NCBI GenBank assembly: GCA_034669145.1
Contig: JAXDNY010000274.1
Coordinates: forward strand, 1-56,524
Direction: 5' to 3'
DNA length: 56,524 nt
From: PALSA-894 sp034669145
GTDB lineage: Bacteria > Pseudomonadota > Alphaproteobacteria > Rhizobiales > Xanthobacteraceae
The notes beneath the pieces are model-generated. The model was not told where the DNA came from. It did no database searches and worked only from the letters and a program-made list of their open reading frames with translations. This document shows positions 1 to 7,673 of this stretch, piece by piece; the first letter of the stretch is position 1; each line of letters starts with the position of its first letter. The position numbers were made by a program, and so were the translations under genes.

Positions 1-1232
1 TGAAGCGAAATCAAGCGGATATCCGGCAGGTCGGCCAGCGGGGCAAACGCCTCGAGCGGGATCGAGCGGCCACGGTCGTGCACAAAACCGGGGCTTCCCT
101 GCCACGAGATGCCGATCTTGAAGCCGCCGCCGAGCTTGGCGCGCCATGTGGAGACGCGCTGCGCCTCTGCGGCAAGATAGGGAACGGTCGCCGGGATCGT
201 CTCCGGCGTCACGCCGAGAACGCCCGGCACACCCACCAGCATCTGCCAGCGCAACGGCCCCATGGCGGCGAGTTCGTTGCTGTCGGTAATGACGCGCTCG
301 ATGCCGGCGACACCGGCAAACATTGACGCGTAGGCCGGCTGCGTCGCGATGGCGACGCGATGTCCCGCCTTGGCGAGCTCGCTCGCAAAGCGCGCGAACT
401 GGATCACGTCGCCGCGGCCCTGTTCGGTGAACAGCACGAGCAGATCGCCATCGAGCGGCTCGCCCTGCCAGCGCGGATAGGCGGGCGGGACGAATGTGCG
501 TGTTGTGTCGAGGCTTCGCGCGGTGAGACGCGCATCGTAATGCGGCCAGCCGTCCTGCCAGCGCCCGTGCAACAGCTCGACCAGCGCGGCGTGGTAGCGC
601 ACATCGTCGTCGTGCGGCGCAAGTTCGAGCGCGCGCGAAAGGTCCGCGAATGCTTCGTCGAACCGTCCGAGCCGATTGTGCACATAGCCGCGATTGGCGT
701 GCGCGTGCGCCAGTCCCGGATCGAGCGCAACCGCGGCGGTGAAATCGGCCAGAGCCGGCTCGTTGCGGTCTTCCAGCATGAGCGCCGTGCCGCGCGCGTG
801 ATGGGCCGCCGCGTGCTCCGGATGCAGCGCAATCGACCGGTCGAAGCTCTCGATCGCCTGCGGCCGGCGCCCAACCGTCAGCAGGGCGAGCGCGCGATTG
901 AACCAGGCTTCGGCAAAATTAGGGCTGGCGGCGACCGCGCGTTCGAAGCTGTTGAGCGCGAGTTCCATGCGGCCGAGCCGCTGCTGCGCCATGCCGATGA
1001 GATTATAGGCCGGGGCGTATTTCGGATCGAGCTTGATCGCCCTGCGGCCGAGTTCGATGCCCTCGGTCAGGCGGCCTTGCTGGCACTGGATCGTCGCCAG
1101 CAAAAACAGCGCATCGACATTCTTCTTGTCCTGCGCCAGCACCAGCTCGTAACGCGCGGATGCTTCGGAGAGCTGTCCCTGCCGATGCAGGGCCGTTGCC
1201 TCTTGCATCAGGAATGAAGGGGGAGCTTTCAT
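1..1232 (-). CDS. TPR protein with glycosyltransferase-like C-terminal part (C-terminus cut by window edge)
   Basis: The reading frame opens at ATG 1232 on the minus strand and runs off the left edge, giving about 410 residues. Residues 1 to about 225 are tandem tetratricopeptide repeats with typical spacing (A..Y......P....A and G...EA..... patterns). The following part contains GEPLDGDLLVLFTEQGRGD and GISWQGSPGFVHDRGRSIPL, sequences usual in alphaproteobacterial TPR proteins whose C-terminus resembles glycosyltransferases of the O-GlcNAc-transferase/heptosyltransferase fold. The probable role is protein or surface glycan modification, but the substrate is unknown. Its start codon lies only 12 bases from that of the divergent FkbM gene. 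No good Shine-Dalgarno is seen, and the in-frame ATG at codon 9 is an alternative start. TPR assignment is firm; the enzymatic call is inferred from family resemblance. Confidence 0.8.
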   Translation of the reverse strand, partial: MKAPPSFLMQEATALHRQGQLSEASARYELVLAQDKKNVDALFLLATIQCQQGRLTEGIELGRRAIKLDPKYAPAYNLIGMAQQRLGRMELALNSFERAVAASPNFAEAWFNRALALLTVGRRPQAIESFDRSIALHPEHAAAHHARGTALMLEDRNEPALADFTAAVALDPGLAHAHANRGYVHNRLGRFDEAFADLSRALELAPHDDDVRYHAALVELLHGRWQDGWPHYDARLTARSLDTTRTFVPPAYPRWQGEPLDGDLLVLFTEQGRGDVIQFARFASELAKAGHRVAIATQPAYASMFAGVAGIERVITDSNELAAMGPLRWQMLVGVPGVLGVTPETIPATVPYLAAEAQRVSTWRAKLGGGFKIGISWQGSPGFVHDRGRSIPLEAFAPLADLPDIRLISL

Positions 1233-1244
1233 GGCGCGAATTCA

Positions 1245-2066
1245 ATGTCCGAACGCGTGAGCGGGATGCAAGGCAGAACCAAGGATTGCCGCCATGGCAG
1301 GCTGATGTACCTGCTCAACGATGCCTATATCGGAAGGTCTCTCGACGTCTACGGCGAATATTCCGAGGGCGAGATCGATCTCTTTCGCCAGTTGCTGCGC
1401 CCCGGCGATGTGGCGATCGACGTCGGCGCGAATATCGGCGCCCTGACGGTCGGCATGGCGCGGCTCGTTGCCCCCGGCGGGGCGATCGTTGCGTTCGAGC
1501 CGCAGCGCGCGATCTTCGACATTCTCTGCAATAACCTGCGCCTGAACAGCCTCGCGAATGTCACCGCGTACTGCCGCGCGGTCGGAAGCGAGGCCGGCGC
1601 AATCCGGGTTCCTCCGCTCGACTACGGGCGGACGGAGAATTTCGGCGGCGTTGCGCTTGGCGGCTCGCAGGGCGAAGAAGTGGCGGTCGTGACCCTCGAC
1701 AGCCTCGGGCTTGCGCGGCTGCGTCTCCTCAAGGTCGACGTCGAGGGCATGGAGTTCGAGGTCGTCACCGGAGCACGGGCGACCATCGAGCGCCTGCAAC
1801 CTGCGCTCTACATCGAGAACGACCGCGCCGATCGCTCGCGACGCCTGATTTCGCTGCTGTTCGATATCGGCTATCGACTGTGGTGGCACATCACGCCGCT
1901 GTTCAATCCGAAGAATTTCTTCGGCCACTCGCAGGACATCTTCGACAATGTGGTGTCGTTCAACATGATCGGTTTTCCGCGCGCCAATCCGCCGGCAATC
2001 CAGTTGCCGGAAATTCTCAGCCCCGACGATTTCGCCGGGCAACGCGATGCGCTTGCGCGTCGCTAA
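1245..2066 (+). CDS. FkbM family SAM-dependent methyltransferase
   Basis: This 273-residue protein has the Rossmann methyltransferase core. Motif I is IDVGANIGALTVGMA at about residues 58-72, followed by the acidic-loop FEPQ near residue 85. LLKVDVEGMEFEV at about 160-172 is the hallmark of the FkbM family, which O-methylates sugars, polyketides and related compounds. It opens a plus-strand run with the next gene and is divergent from the TPR gene. The first ATG, at 1245, leaves almost no room for a promoter; the ATG at 1266 is an alternative start, but the conserved N-terminal stretch argues against starting much later. A role in modifying a glycan or glycosylated protein fits the neighbours but is inferred. 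Confidence 0.85.
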   Translation: MSERVSGMQGRTKDCRHGRLMYLLNDAYIGRSLDVYGEYSEGEIDLFRQLLRPGDVAIDVGANIGALTVGMARLVAPGGAIVAFEPQRAIFDILCNNLRLNSLANVTAYCRAVGSEAGAIRVPPLDYGRTENFGGVALGGSQGEEVAVVTLDSLGLARLRLLKVDVEGMEFEVVTGARATIERLQPALYIENDRADRSRRLISLLFDIGYRLWWHITPLFNPKNFFGHSQDIFDNVVSFNMIGFPRANPPAIQLPEILSPDDFAGQRDALARR

Positions 2067-2097
2067 TCGGTTCAACCCGCAACGCCGGAGGCATTCG

Positions 2098-2943
2098 ATG
2101 GACGCAAACAGCCAGATCGGTTTTGCGCTGAACCACATCGCCAATTTCAACTCGGCGATGGTGCAGATGAACCTGCAGCGGTTCTGGGCCGAGACGCTGC
2201 GAGAGCCGCGCTACGCCGATCCCAAGCGGCTTTTGCGCTACGGCTTCAAGGTCTATTCGCAGCACGACGAGGACGGCATCATCCAGGAGATCTTCCGCCG
2301 CATCGGCATGGGCCCGCGCACCTTCGTCGAGTTCGGAGTGGAGACCGGCATCGAATGCAACACCGTCAAGCTGCTGATCGAGGGCTGGAGCGGACTGTGG
2401 ATCGAGGCGAACGCGCAGGCCGCCAAGGCGATTGGTTCAACCTTTGCGGAATTCCTGAAGGACCGGCGCCTGACGCTGTCGCAAAGTCTTGTGACGGCTG
2501 AGAACATCGACACGTTGATCGGAAATGCCGGACTGAAGGGCGAAATCGACCTCTTGAGCATCGACATCGACTTCAACGATTACTGGGTGTGGAAGGCGAT
2601 CACGGCGGTCAGCCCTCGCGTCGTGGCGATCGAGTACAATGCGGGATTGCGGCCGCCGATGTCGCTCACCGTGCCCTATCAGCCGAACCGCGCCGGTGGC
2701 GGCACCAACTACTTCGGCGCAAGTCTCGAGGCATTGGTCCGGCTCGGACGCGTCAAGGGCTATCGCGTCGTCGGCTGCAACATCTCCGGCTCGAATGCGT
2801 TCTTCGTGCGCGAGGATCTGTGCGCGGATCATTTCATCGAGCCCGCGACCGCGGAGGAGCATTACGAGCCGCCACGCCATTTCTTTTCTTTCTTGCTCGC
2901 GGGCCCTCAAGCGCCGCAGCCCGGTCCGTACCTGGCTGTGTAG
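2098..2943 (+). CDS. Hypothetical protein, methyltransferase-like fold
   Basis: The product has 281 residues. The start at ATG 2098 is chosen because GGAGG lies 7 bases upstream; an earlier in-frame ATG at 2047 overlaps the FkbM gene. FVEFGVETGIECNTVKLL at about residues 75-92 resembles a SAM-binding motif I, and DLLSIDIDFNDYW at about 150-162 looks like a strand with acidic residues. The protein is therefore probably a Rossmann-fold methyltransferase relative similar to FkbM. Catalysis is not proven, since the canonical GxGxG is altered to EFGVETG. It follows the FkbM gene by 31 bases and is probably co-transcribed with it. tRNA-Ser lies directly downstream. Confidence 0.65.
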   Translation: MDANSQIGFALNHIANFNSAMVQMNLQRFWAETLREPRYADPKRLLRYGFKVYSQHDEDGIIQEIFRRIGMGPRTFVEFGVETGIECNTVKLLIEGWSGLWIEANAQAAKAIGSTFAEFLKDRRLTLSQSLVTAENIDTLIGNAGLKGEIDLLSIDIDFNDYWVWKAITAVSPRVVAIEYNAGLRPPMSLTVPYQPNRAGGGTNYFGASLEALVRLGRVKGYRVVGCNISGSNAFFVREDLCADHFIEPATAEEHYEPPRHFFSFLLAGPQAPQPGPYLAV

Positions 2944-3011
2944 CAATGCGTTCCGCCGCGTCGCTCCCGCGCCTTGTCAAGGATGTGGTGCTCGGGCATA
3001 CCGGCCGCGCC

Positions 3012-3103
3012 GGAGAGGTGGCCGAGTGGCTGAAGGCGGCGGTTTGCTAAACCGTTATACGGGGAAACCCGTATCAAGGGTTCGAATCCCTTCCTCTCCG
3101 CCA
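3012..3103 (+). tRNA. tRNA-Ser (anticodon GCU)
   Basis: This is a 92-base class II tRNA. The acceptor stem GGAGAGG pairs with CCTCTCC at 3093-3099, followed by discriminator G and an encoded CCA at 3101-3103. The anticodon loop TTTGCTAAA places GCT at 3046-3048. The long variable arm (TACGGGGAAACCCGTA) and the T arm with GGTTCGAATCC are both present. It reads serine codons AGC and AGU. Confidence 0.97.
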
Positions 3104-3147
3104 GCTAAAATTTTGATATTGTTGAATAATTTTCCCGCTTCGTGAGC

Positions 3148-5409
3148 ATGGCGGCCAGCATGAAGCGAACGGACCCGCTGTCTAACGCTCCCGGTCCAGG
3201 CACCGATCAGCTCCTCGCTTCAGCGATCAGCCAGCACCGGGCGGGGCGGCTTGCCGAGGCCGAACGGCTTTACGGGCAGGTCCTTACCGCTGATCCCGCA
3301 AACGCCGATGCGCTCCACCTGCTCGGTATTGTGGCTCATCAGCGCGGCCAGCACGAAACCGCGGTCGATCTCATCGGCCGGGCCATTGCGTACGGGGCTC
3401 CGCTGCCGCAGTTCCACTACAATCTCGGACTCGCCCTGGCCGCGCTTGGACGTTCGGATGACGCCGCGACGCAATTCACCAGGGCGATCGCTCTGAAGGA
3501 TGACTATGCCGACGCTCACGCCAGCCTCGGCGATGCGCAGCGGGCCCAGGGCCTGACGGAACACGCGCTCCGCACCTATCAGCGCGCGGAGCAGCTCAAG
3601 GCGCCGTCTGCCGAGCTGGACAACAACATCGGCGCCACGCTTCTTGCACTGGGACGGGTCGATGAGGGGATCGCGCGATGCGAACGGGCTTTGGCGATCA
3701 AGCCCGACTTGTTCGAGGCGCACGTGAACCTCGCAAGATTGCACTACGTAGCAGGGAGGGCAGCGCAAGCCACCGCTTTCGCCGCTCGTGCGCTCGACCT
3801 GCGGGAAACCCTTGAGGCAAAGGCGGTCTTCGTCCGATGCGTGCGGGACACGAAGGCGACCGGCGACGTCGGACCGCTTCGTGGATTGATCCTCAGAGGC
3901 TTGACGGAACCGTGGGGGCGCCCCGACGAGCTTGCGGCCTTCGCAACCAGCATCGTCTTGCGCGATGACGCCTTGCGGGCAGCCGTCTCGCGCGCTGCGG
4001 CCGAATGGCCGCGGCATCTGCCAGCGCGGGAATACTCAAACCCTGCGTTGTTGCCTGCCCTGCATGACCGGCTCCTGCAGTGCCTGCTCGCAGTCACACC
4101 TGTTGTCGATATCGCGCTGGAGCAGTTCCTGACCGGTGTTCGCCGCGTCATGCTCGAAACCGCAATGCACGCGGACGTCACAGGGCCGGACGACGGGCTG
4201 CTTCGCTTCTATTGTGCTCTTGCGCGGCAATGTTTCGTCAACGAGTACGTTTTCTTCTGCGGCGCCGATGAGGCGAGCGACGCTCAAAGACTGCGCGATT
4301 CACTCGCGCAGGCGCTCGCGAGCGGCGCGCCTGTTTCGCCGCTGCGGGCAGTCGCGATCGCGGCGTACTTTCCGCTCTACACGCTTCCTGAGGCGCAGGA
4401 GCTGGAAACGCGGGCTTGGCCGGATTGCATCAACGAATTGCTGACACAACAGATACGCGAGCCGCGCGAAGAGCGTCTGCTGCGCGCGTCGATCCCTCGC
4501 CTGACCGCCATCGAGGACGATGTCTCGCTGAAGGTTCGGGACATGTACGAGGAAAATCCGTATCCGCGCTGGATCAAGGTCGCGCCGACGGAAAGCCCGA
4601 AACCCCTCGATGTCTATCTGCGGGACCGCTTTCCGGTTGCGGCGCGCCGCGTTCTGCCGGCGAAAGCCTCGCTGGACATCCTCATTGCGGGTTGCGGCAC
4701 CGGGCGGCAAGCCGTCGAAATGGCGCAACGCTTCGAAGGCGCGAAGATTCTGGCGATCGACTTGTCGTTGGCGAGCCTTTCTTATGCGAAACGAAAGACA
4801 CGAGAAATGGGCCTCGGCAACGTCGAATACGGTCAGGCCGACATCCTGAAGTTGGGCGGCCTCGGCCGGTCATTCGATGTCATCGAATCGAGCGGCGTTC
4901 TGCACCATCTCGACGATCCGTGGACAGGTTGGCGCGCGCTGCTGTCGTTATTGAAGCCCGGCGGGCATATGCGCGTCGGCCTGTATAGCGAGTTGGGCCG
5001 GCCGGGCGTTATCGCGGGGCGCGCGCTTGTCGCCGAGCGCGGTTATCGCGGCGACGTCCAGGGCATCCAAAGGTTTCGGCAGGAGCTGATCACCGGCAAC
5101 TTTGGCCCGCCCCTCGCGGATCTGATCACCAAGGCGCACGATTTCTTTACCACCAGCGAACTCCGCGACCTCATTTTTCACGTGCGCGAGCACCGCATGT
5201 CCATTCCGCAAATCGAGGCTTTCCTGCGCGAGAATGATCTCGAGTTTCTTGGATTTGAAACCGATGCGCAGCTCGCGCGCCGCTACCGGGCACGCTTCCC
5301 CGATGACGCAGCGATGACCCGCCTGGATCATTGGCATGTCTTCGAAACCGAAGACCCTGCGGCCTTTTTTTACACGTACCAATTCTGGGTGTGGCGTCGC
5401 GCAGGGTAG
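3148..5409 (+). CDS. TPR-methyltransferase fusion protein (paralogue 1)
   Basis: The product has about 753 residues. Residues 15-230 are tetratricopeptide repeats. A middle region of about 240-470 matches no domain I recognise but contains CALARQCFVNEYVF and ends in MYEENPYPRWIK. The C-terminal class I methyltransferase has LDILIAGCGTGRQAVEMA as motif I (about 510-526), then AIDLSLASL and SSGVLHHLDDPWTGW. The gene at 7674-10016 shares this whole architecture and these motifs. TPRs suggest it docks on a protein substrate, and methylation of a protein or glycan is inferred. The start is uncertain: GTG 3142, ATG 3148 and ATG 3160 are all possible, none with a clear Shine-Dalgarno. It lies 44 bases after tRNA-Ser. 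Confidence 0.85.
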   Translation: MAASMKRTDPLSNAPGPGTDQLLASAISQHRAGRLAEAERLYGQVLTADPANADALHLLGIVAHQRGQHETAVDLIGRAIAYGAPLPQFHYNLGLALAALGRSDDAATQFTRAIALKDDYADAHASLGDAQRAQGLTEHALRTYQRAEQLKAPSAELDNNIGATLLALGRVDEGIARCERALAIKPDLFEAHVNLARLHYVAGRAAQATAFAARALDLRETLEAKAVFVRCVRDTKATGDVGPLRGLILRGLTEPWGRPDELAAFATSIVLRDDALRAAVSRAAAEWPRHLPAREYSNPALLPALHDRLLQCLLAVTPVVDIALEQFLTGVRRVMLETAMHADVTGPDDGLLRFYCALARQCFVNEYVFFCGADEASDAQRLRDSLAQALASGAPVSPLRAVAIAAYFPLYTLPEAQELETRAWPDCINELLTQQIREPREERLLRASIPRLTAIEDDVSLKVRDMYEENPYPRWIKVAPTESPKPLDVYLRDRFPVAARRVLPAKASLDILIAGCGTGRQAVEMAQRFEGAKILAIDLSLASLSYAKRKTREMGLGNVEYGQADILKLGGLGRSFDVIESSGVLHHLDDPWTGWRALLSLLKPGGHMRVGLYSELGRPGVIAGRALVAERGYRGDVQGIQRFRQELITGNFGPPLADLITKAHDFFTTSELRDLIFHVREHRMSIPQIEAFLRENDLEFLGFETDAQLARRYRARFPDDAAMTRLDHWHVFETEDPAAFFYTYQFWVWRRAG

Positions 5410-5908
5410 TTTTTTTGGAATCGAATCGGCCAACGCGAACAGCCCCAAGAGCAAGTTCCGGCGCGCGCACCGATTGGCCCACCGAAAGGGCGCGTAGCTC
5501 GGAGACACGGTTGATAAGGGACGTCCGGCCATGCTTCCCGCGGCTTCAAAGGATTCTGATAATATCTTGATTTGAAAGACAGTTTCGTGTTCGCTGAGCG
5601 ACACGTTTTGGTTCGTCTCGCCACCCCGTTCGGCGAGTGCCATTTGTGCAACACATGCCTGAAAACGCGCTTCGAGCCCTGTGATTCGGCGGTTTTTTCG
5701 TTGTGTGTGCAACTCTCGTGGCTAAGGTTGAACACGCGACGGAGGGGGGCATCCCCAGGTCGCCCCGTCCGGGTCAACTGGATCGAGCCGCAAGGTGAGA
5801 AACGGAAAAACCGGGTGGTTTCGCGGGGAACTGATTGGGGACCTTCCAGGATGCTTCGGCATCCGACGAGCGGAACCCTCCCACGACTAAACAAACTTGG
5901 AGGTCACG
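5410..5908 (+). promoter_or_regulatory. Non-coding leader/promoter region of the porin gene
   Basis: About 500 bases without a convincing gene. A weak promoter-like pair is TTGTGT at 5701 and TAAGGT at 5723 with a 16-base spacer. A stable hairpin, GGATGC-TTCG-GCATCC, lies at 5849-5864, about 45 bases before the porin start, probably in the 5' UTR. A strong Shine-Dalgarno, GGAGGT, lies at 5899-5904. The long leader suggests post-transcriptional control of the porin, which is inference only. Confidence 0.4.
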
Positions 5909-7486
5909 ATGAAGATGGTGAAAAGCCTTCTCCTCGGTTCCGCGGCGGGTCTCGTTGCGGTAGCGGGAGCACAGGCTGCCGATCTTCCCGTTAAGGCCAA
6001 ACCGGTCGAATACGTGAAGGTTTGTAGCATCTACGGCGCCGGGTTCTTCTACATTCCCGGAACCGATTCCTGCATCAAGATCGGCGGATGGGTCCGCGCC
6101 GAATACGGTTTCCAGACCGGCAACTCCGAAACGGCTTACAGCTTCGGCGCACCGGGCCGGAACAACCGCATCGACTCGAACGAAGTCAACATGCGCGCGC
6201 GCTGGGTGACCTCGCTCGACGTTCGCACCCAGACTGAGTATGGCACCCTGCGCGCTTACACCCGCGCCGGCTTCCAGACCACGACGGGTGAGTCGACCCA
6301 GGGCCGTATCTACACCGAGCGTGCATTCATCCAGTTCGCTGGATTCACCTTCGGCAAGTCGCAGTCCTACTTCGACTTCTTCGGCGGCGCGTTCAGCTAC
6401 GGCATCTCCTACATGGGCGCTGCCTCGGCCACCGGCGCTGCCGGCGTGCTGCTCGCCGCTTACACGGCGACGTTCGGCAATGGCTTCACCGCCACCCTGT
6501 CGATCGAAGACCAGACCAGCCGTCGTGGCGCGGTGTGGGATGCCAGCAACGATGCGACCAACGCGCTCGTGATCTCGAACTTGCCGGGACCGAATTCGTT
6601 GCAGGACTCGTATAACGTCACGGCGCTCAACGCCGGCGACTATGCGGCGCAGGGCGTTCCCGACATCGTCGGTTCGCTCCGTGTCGACCAGGCTTGGGGC
6701 TCCGCGCAGGTCGCGGGTGCTCTGCACCAGGTTCGCGCCGGCTACTACGGCAACAACACGACCGGCGCTGGCGCCAACGTTCTCGGCGTCGACAGTCGCT
6801 TCATTGCTCCGAACGATGCTTGGGGCTGGGCGGCGATGGCAGGTATCGTGATCAACCTGCCGTGGGCGAAGGGCGACAAGTTCTACGTCGAAGGCACCGT
6901 GTCCGAAGGCAACGGCAGCTATGTTGGCTGGTCGAACAGCGTCGGCACGACCAACACGTACGGTCGCTTCAACGGCGCGAACGTGGCGGCGGCTTGGGCG
7001 ATCGACTCGATCTTCGGCACCTTGGTGTCGACGAACGGCGCGACCGGCCAGCAGCTGACGCGGTTCTGGTCGATCAACGGTGCGCTCGAGCACTATTGGA
7101 CGCCGGCTCTGCGTACGTCGGTCTTCGGCAGCTACACGGCCGCGGACTTCAACGCCACGGCGACCACGCTGTTCTGCTCCTCACCGCAGAGCCCGGTCCG
7201 CAATCGTCTTGCTCCGAACACGCCCCTCACGGGCGCGGCGGCGGTGCCGGGCTGCGATCCGGACTTCAACGTCTGGGCCGTCGGCACGCGTACCATCTGG
7301 AACCCGGCGCCGCAGTTCGATATCGGCCTGGAAGTGATGTACACCCGCGTCGAGACCAAGTTCGACCCGAACCAGGTCGTGCTTAACTTCGCGGGCAGCG
7401 GCGGCCGTCCGGCCGGCGTGTACTTCCCGTCGAGCGAGAACGTGTGGGCCTCGATCCTGCGCCTGCAGCGTAACTTCTGGCCATGA
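5909..7486 (+). CDS. Outer-membrane porin, rhizobial Porin_2 type
   Basis: This 525-residue protein begins with a Sec signal peptide (MKMVKSLLLGSAAGLVAVAG, cleavage after AQA). The mature N-terminus ADLPVKAKPVEYVKVCSIYG and the following IPGTDSCIKIGGWVRAEY are characteristic of the major porins of Bradyrhizobium and relatives. The rest is alternating polar/aromatic beta-strand sequence ending in LRLQRNFWP, where a near-terminal aromatic is expected for beta-barrel assembly. It would form trimeric channels for small solutes. ATG 5909 is chosen over the in-frame TTG 5897, because that TTG is part of the Shine-Dalgarno. A strong terminator follows. It sits between the two TPR-methyltransferase paralogues. 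Confidence 0.95.
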   Translation: MKMVKSLLLGSAAGLVAVAGAQAADLPVKAKPVEYVKVCSIYGAGFFYIPGTDSCIKIGGWVRAEYGFQTGNSETAYSFGAPGRNNRIDSNEVNMRARWVTSLDVRTQTEYGTLRAYTRAGFQTTTGESTQGRIYTERAFIQFAGFTFGKSQSYFDFFGGAFSYGISYMGAASATGAAGVLLAAYTATFGNGFTATLSIEDQTSRRGAVWDASNDATNALVISNLPGPNSLQDSYNVTALNAGDYAAQGVPDIVGSLRVDQAWGSAQVAGALHQVRAGYYGNNTTGAGANVLGVDSRFIAPNDAWGWAAMAGIVINLPWAKGDKFYVEGTVSEGNGSYVGWSNSVGTTNTYGRFNGANVAAAWAIDSIFGTLVSTNGATGQQLTRFWSINGALEHYWTPALRTSVFGSYTAADFNATATTLFCSSPQSPVRNRLAPNTPLTGAAAVPGCDPDFNVWAVGTRTIWNPAPQFDIGLEVMYTRVETKFDPNQVVLNFAGSGGRPAGVYFPSSENVWASILRLQRNFWP

Positions 7487-7515
7487 TCGCCTGATCATTG
7501 CTGGATCAGCTACAG

Positions 7516-7543
7516 CCCCCGGCCTCACGGCCGGGGGTTTTTT
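7516..7543 (+). terminator. Rho-independent terminator of the porin gene
   Basis: A perfect 9-bp GC stem, CCCCCGGCC / GGCCGGGGG, with a TCAC loop is followed by six T residues (7538-7543), 29 bases after the porin stop codon. Confidence 0.93.
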
Positions 7544-7673
7544 CATGATTGCGAGGGCGGCACGACCCATTCGCGACAAGCCGGGGGCGCCCTCACTTTC
7601 GCCAGTCACCAGGCGCGGCGCGCGGCTACCGGGGCCGACGGCAGCTGCAAGGCGCGCGTTTCGCCCAACGCGG

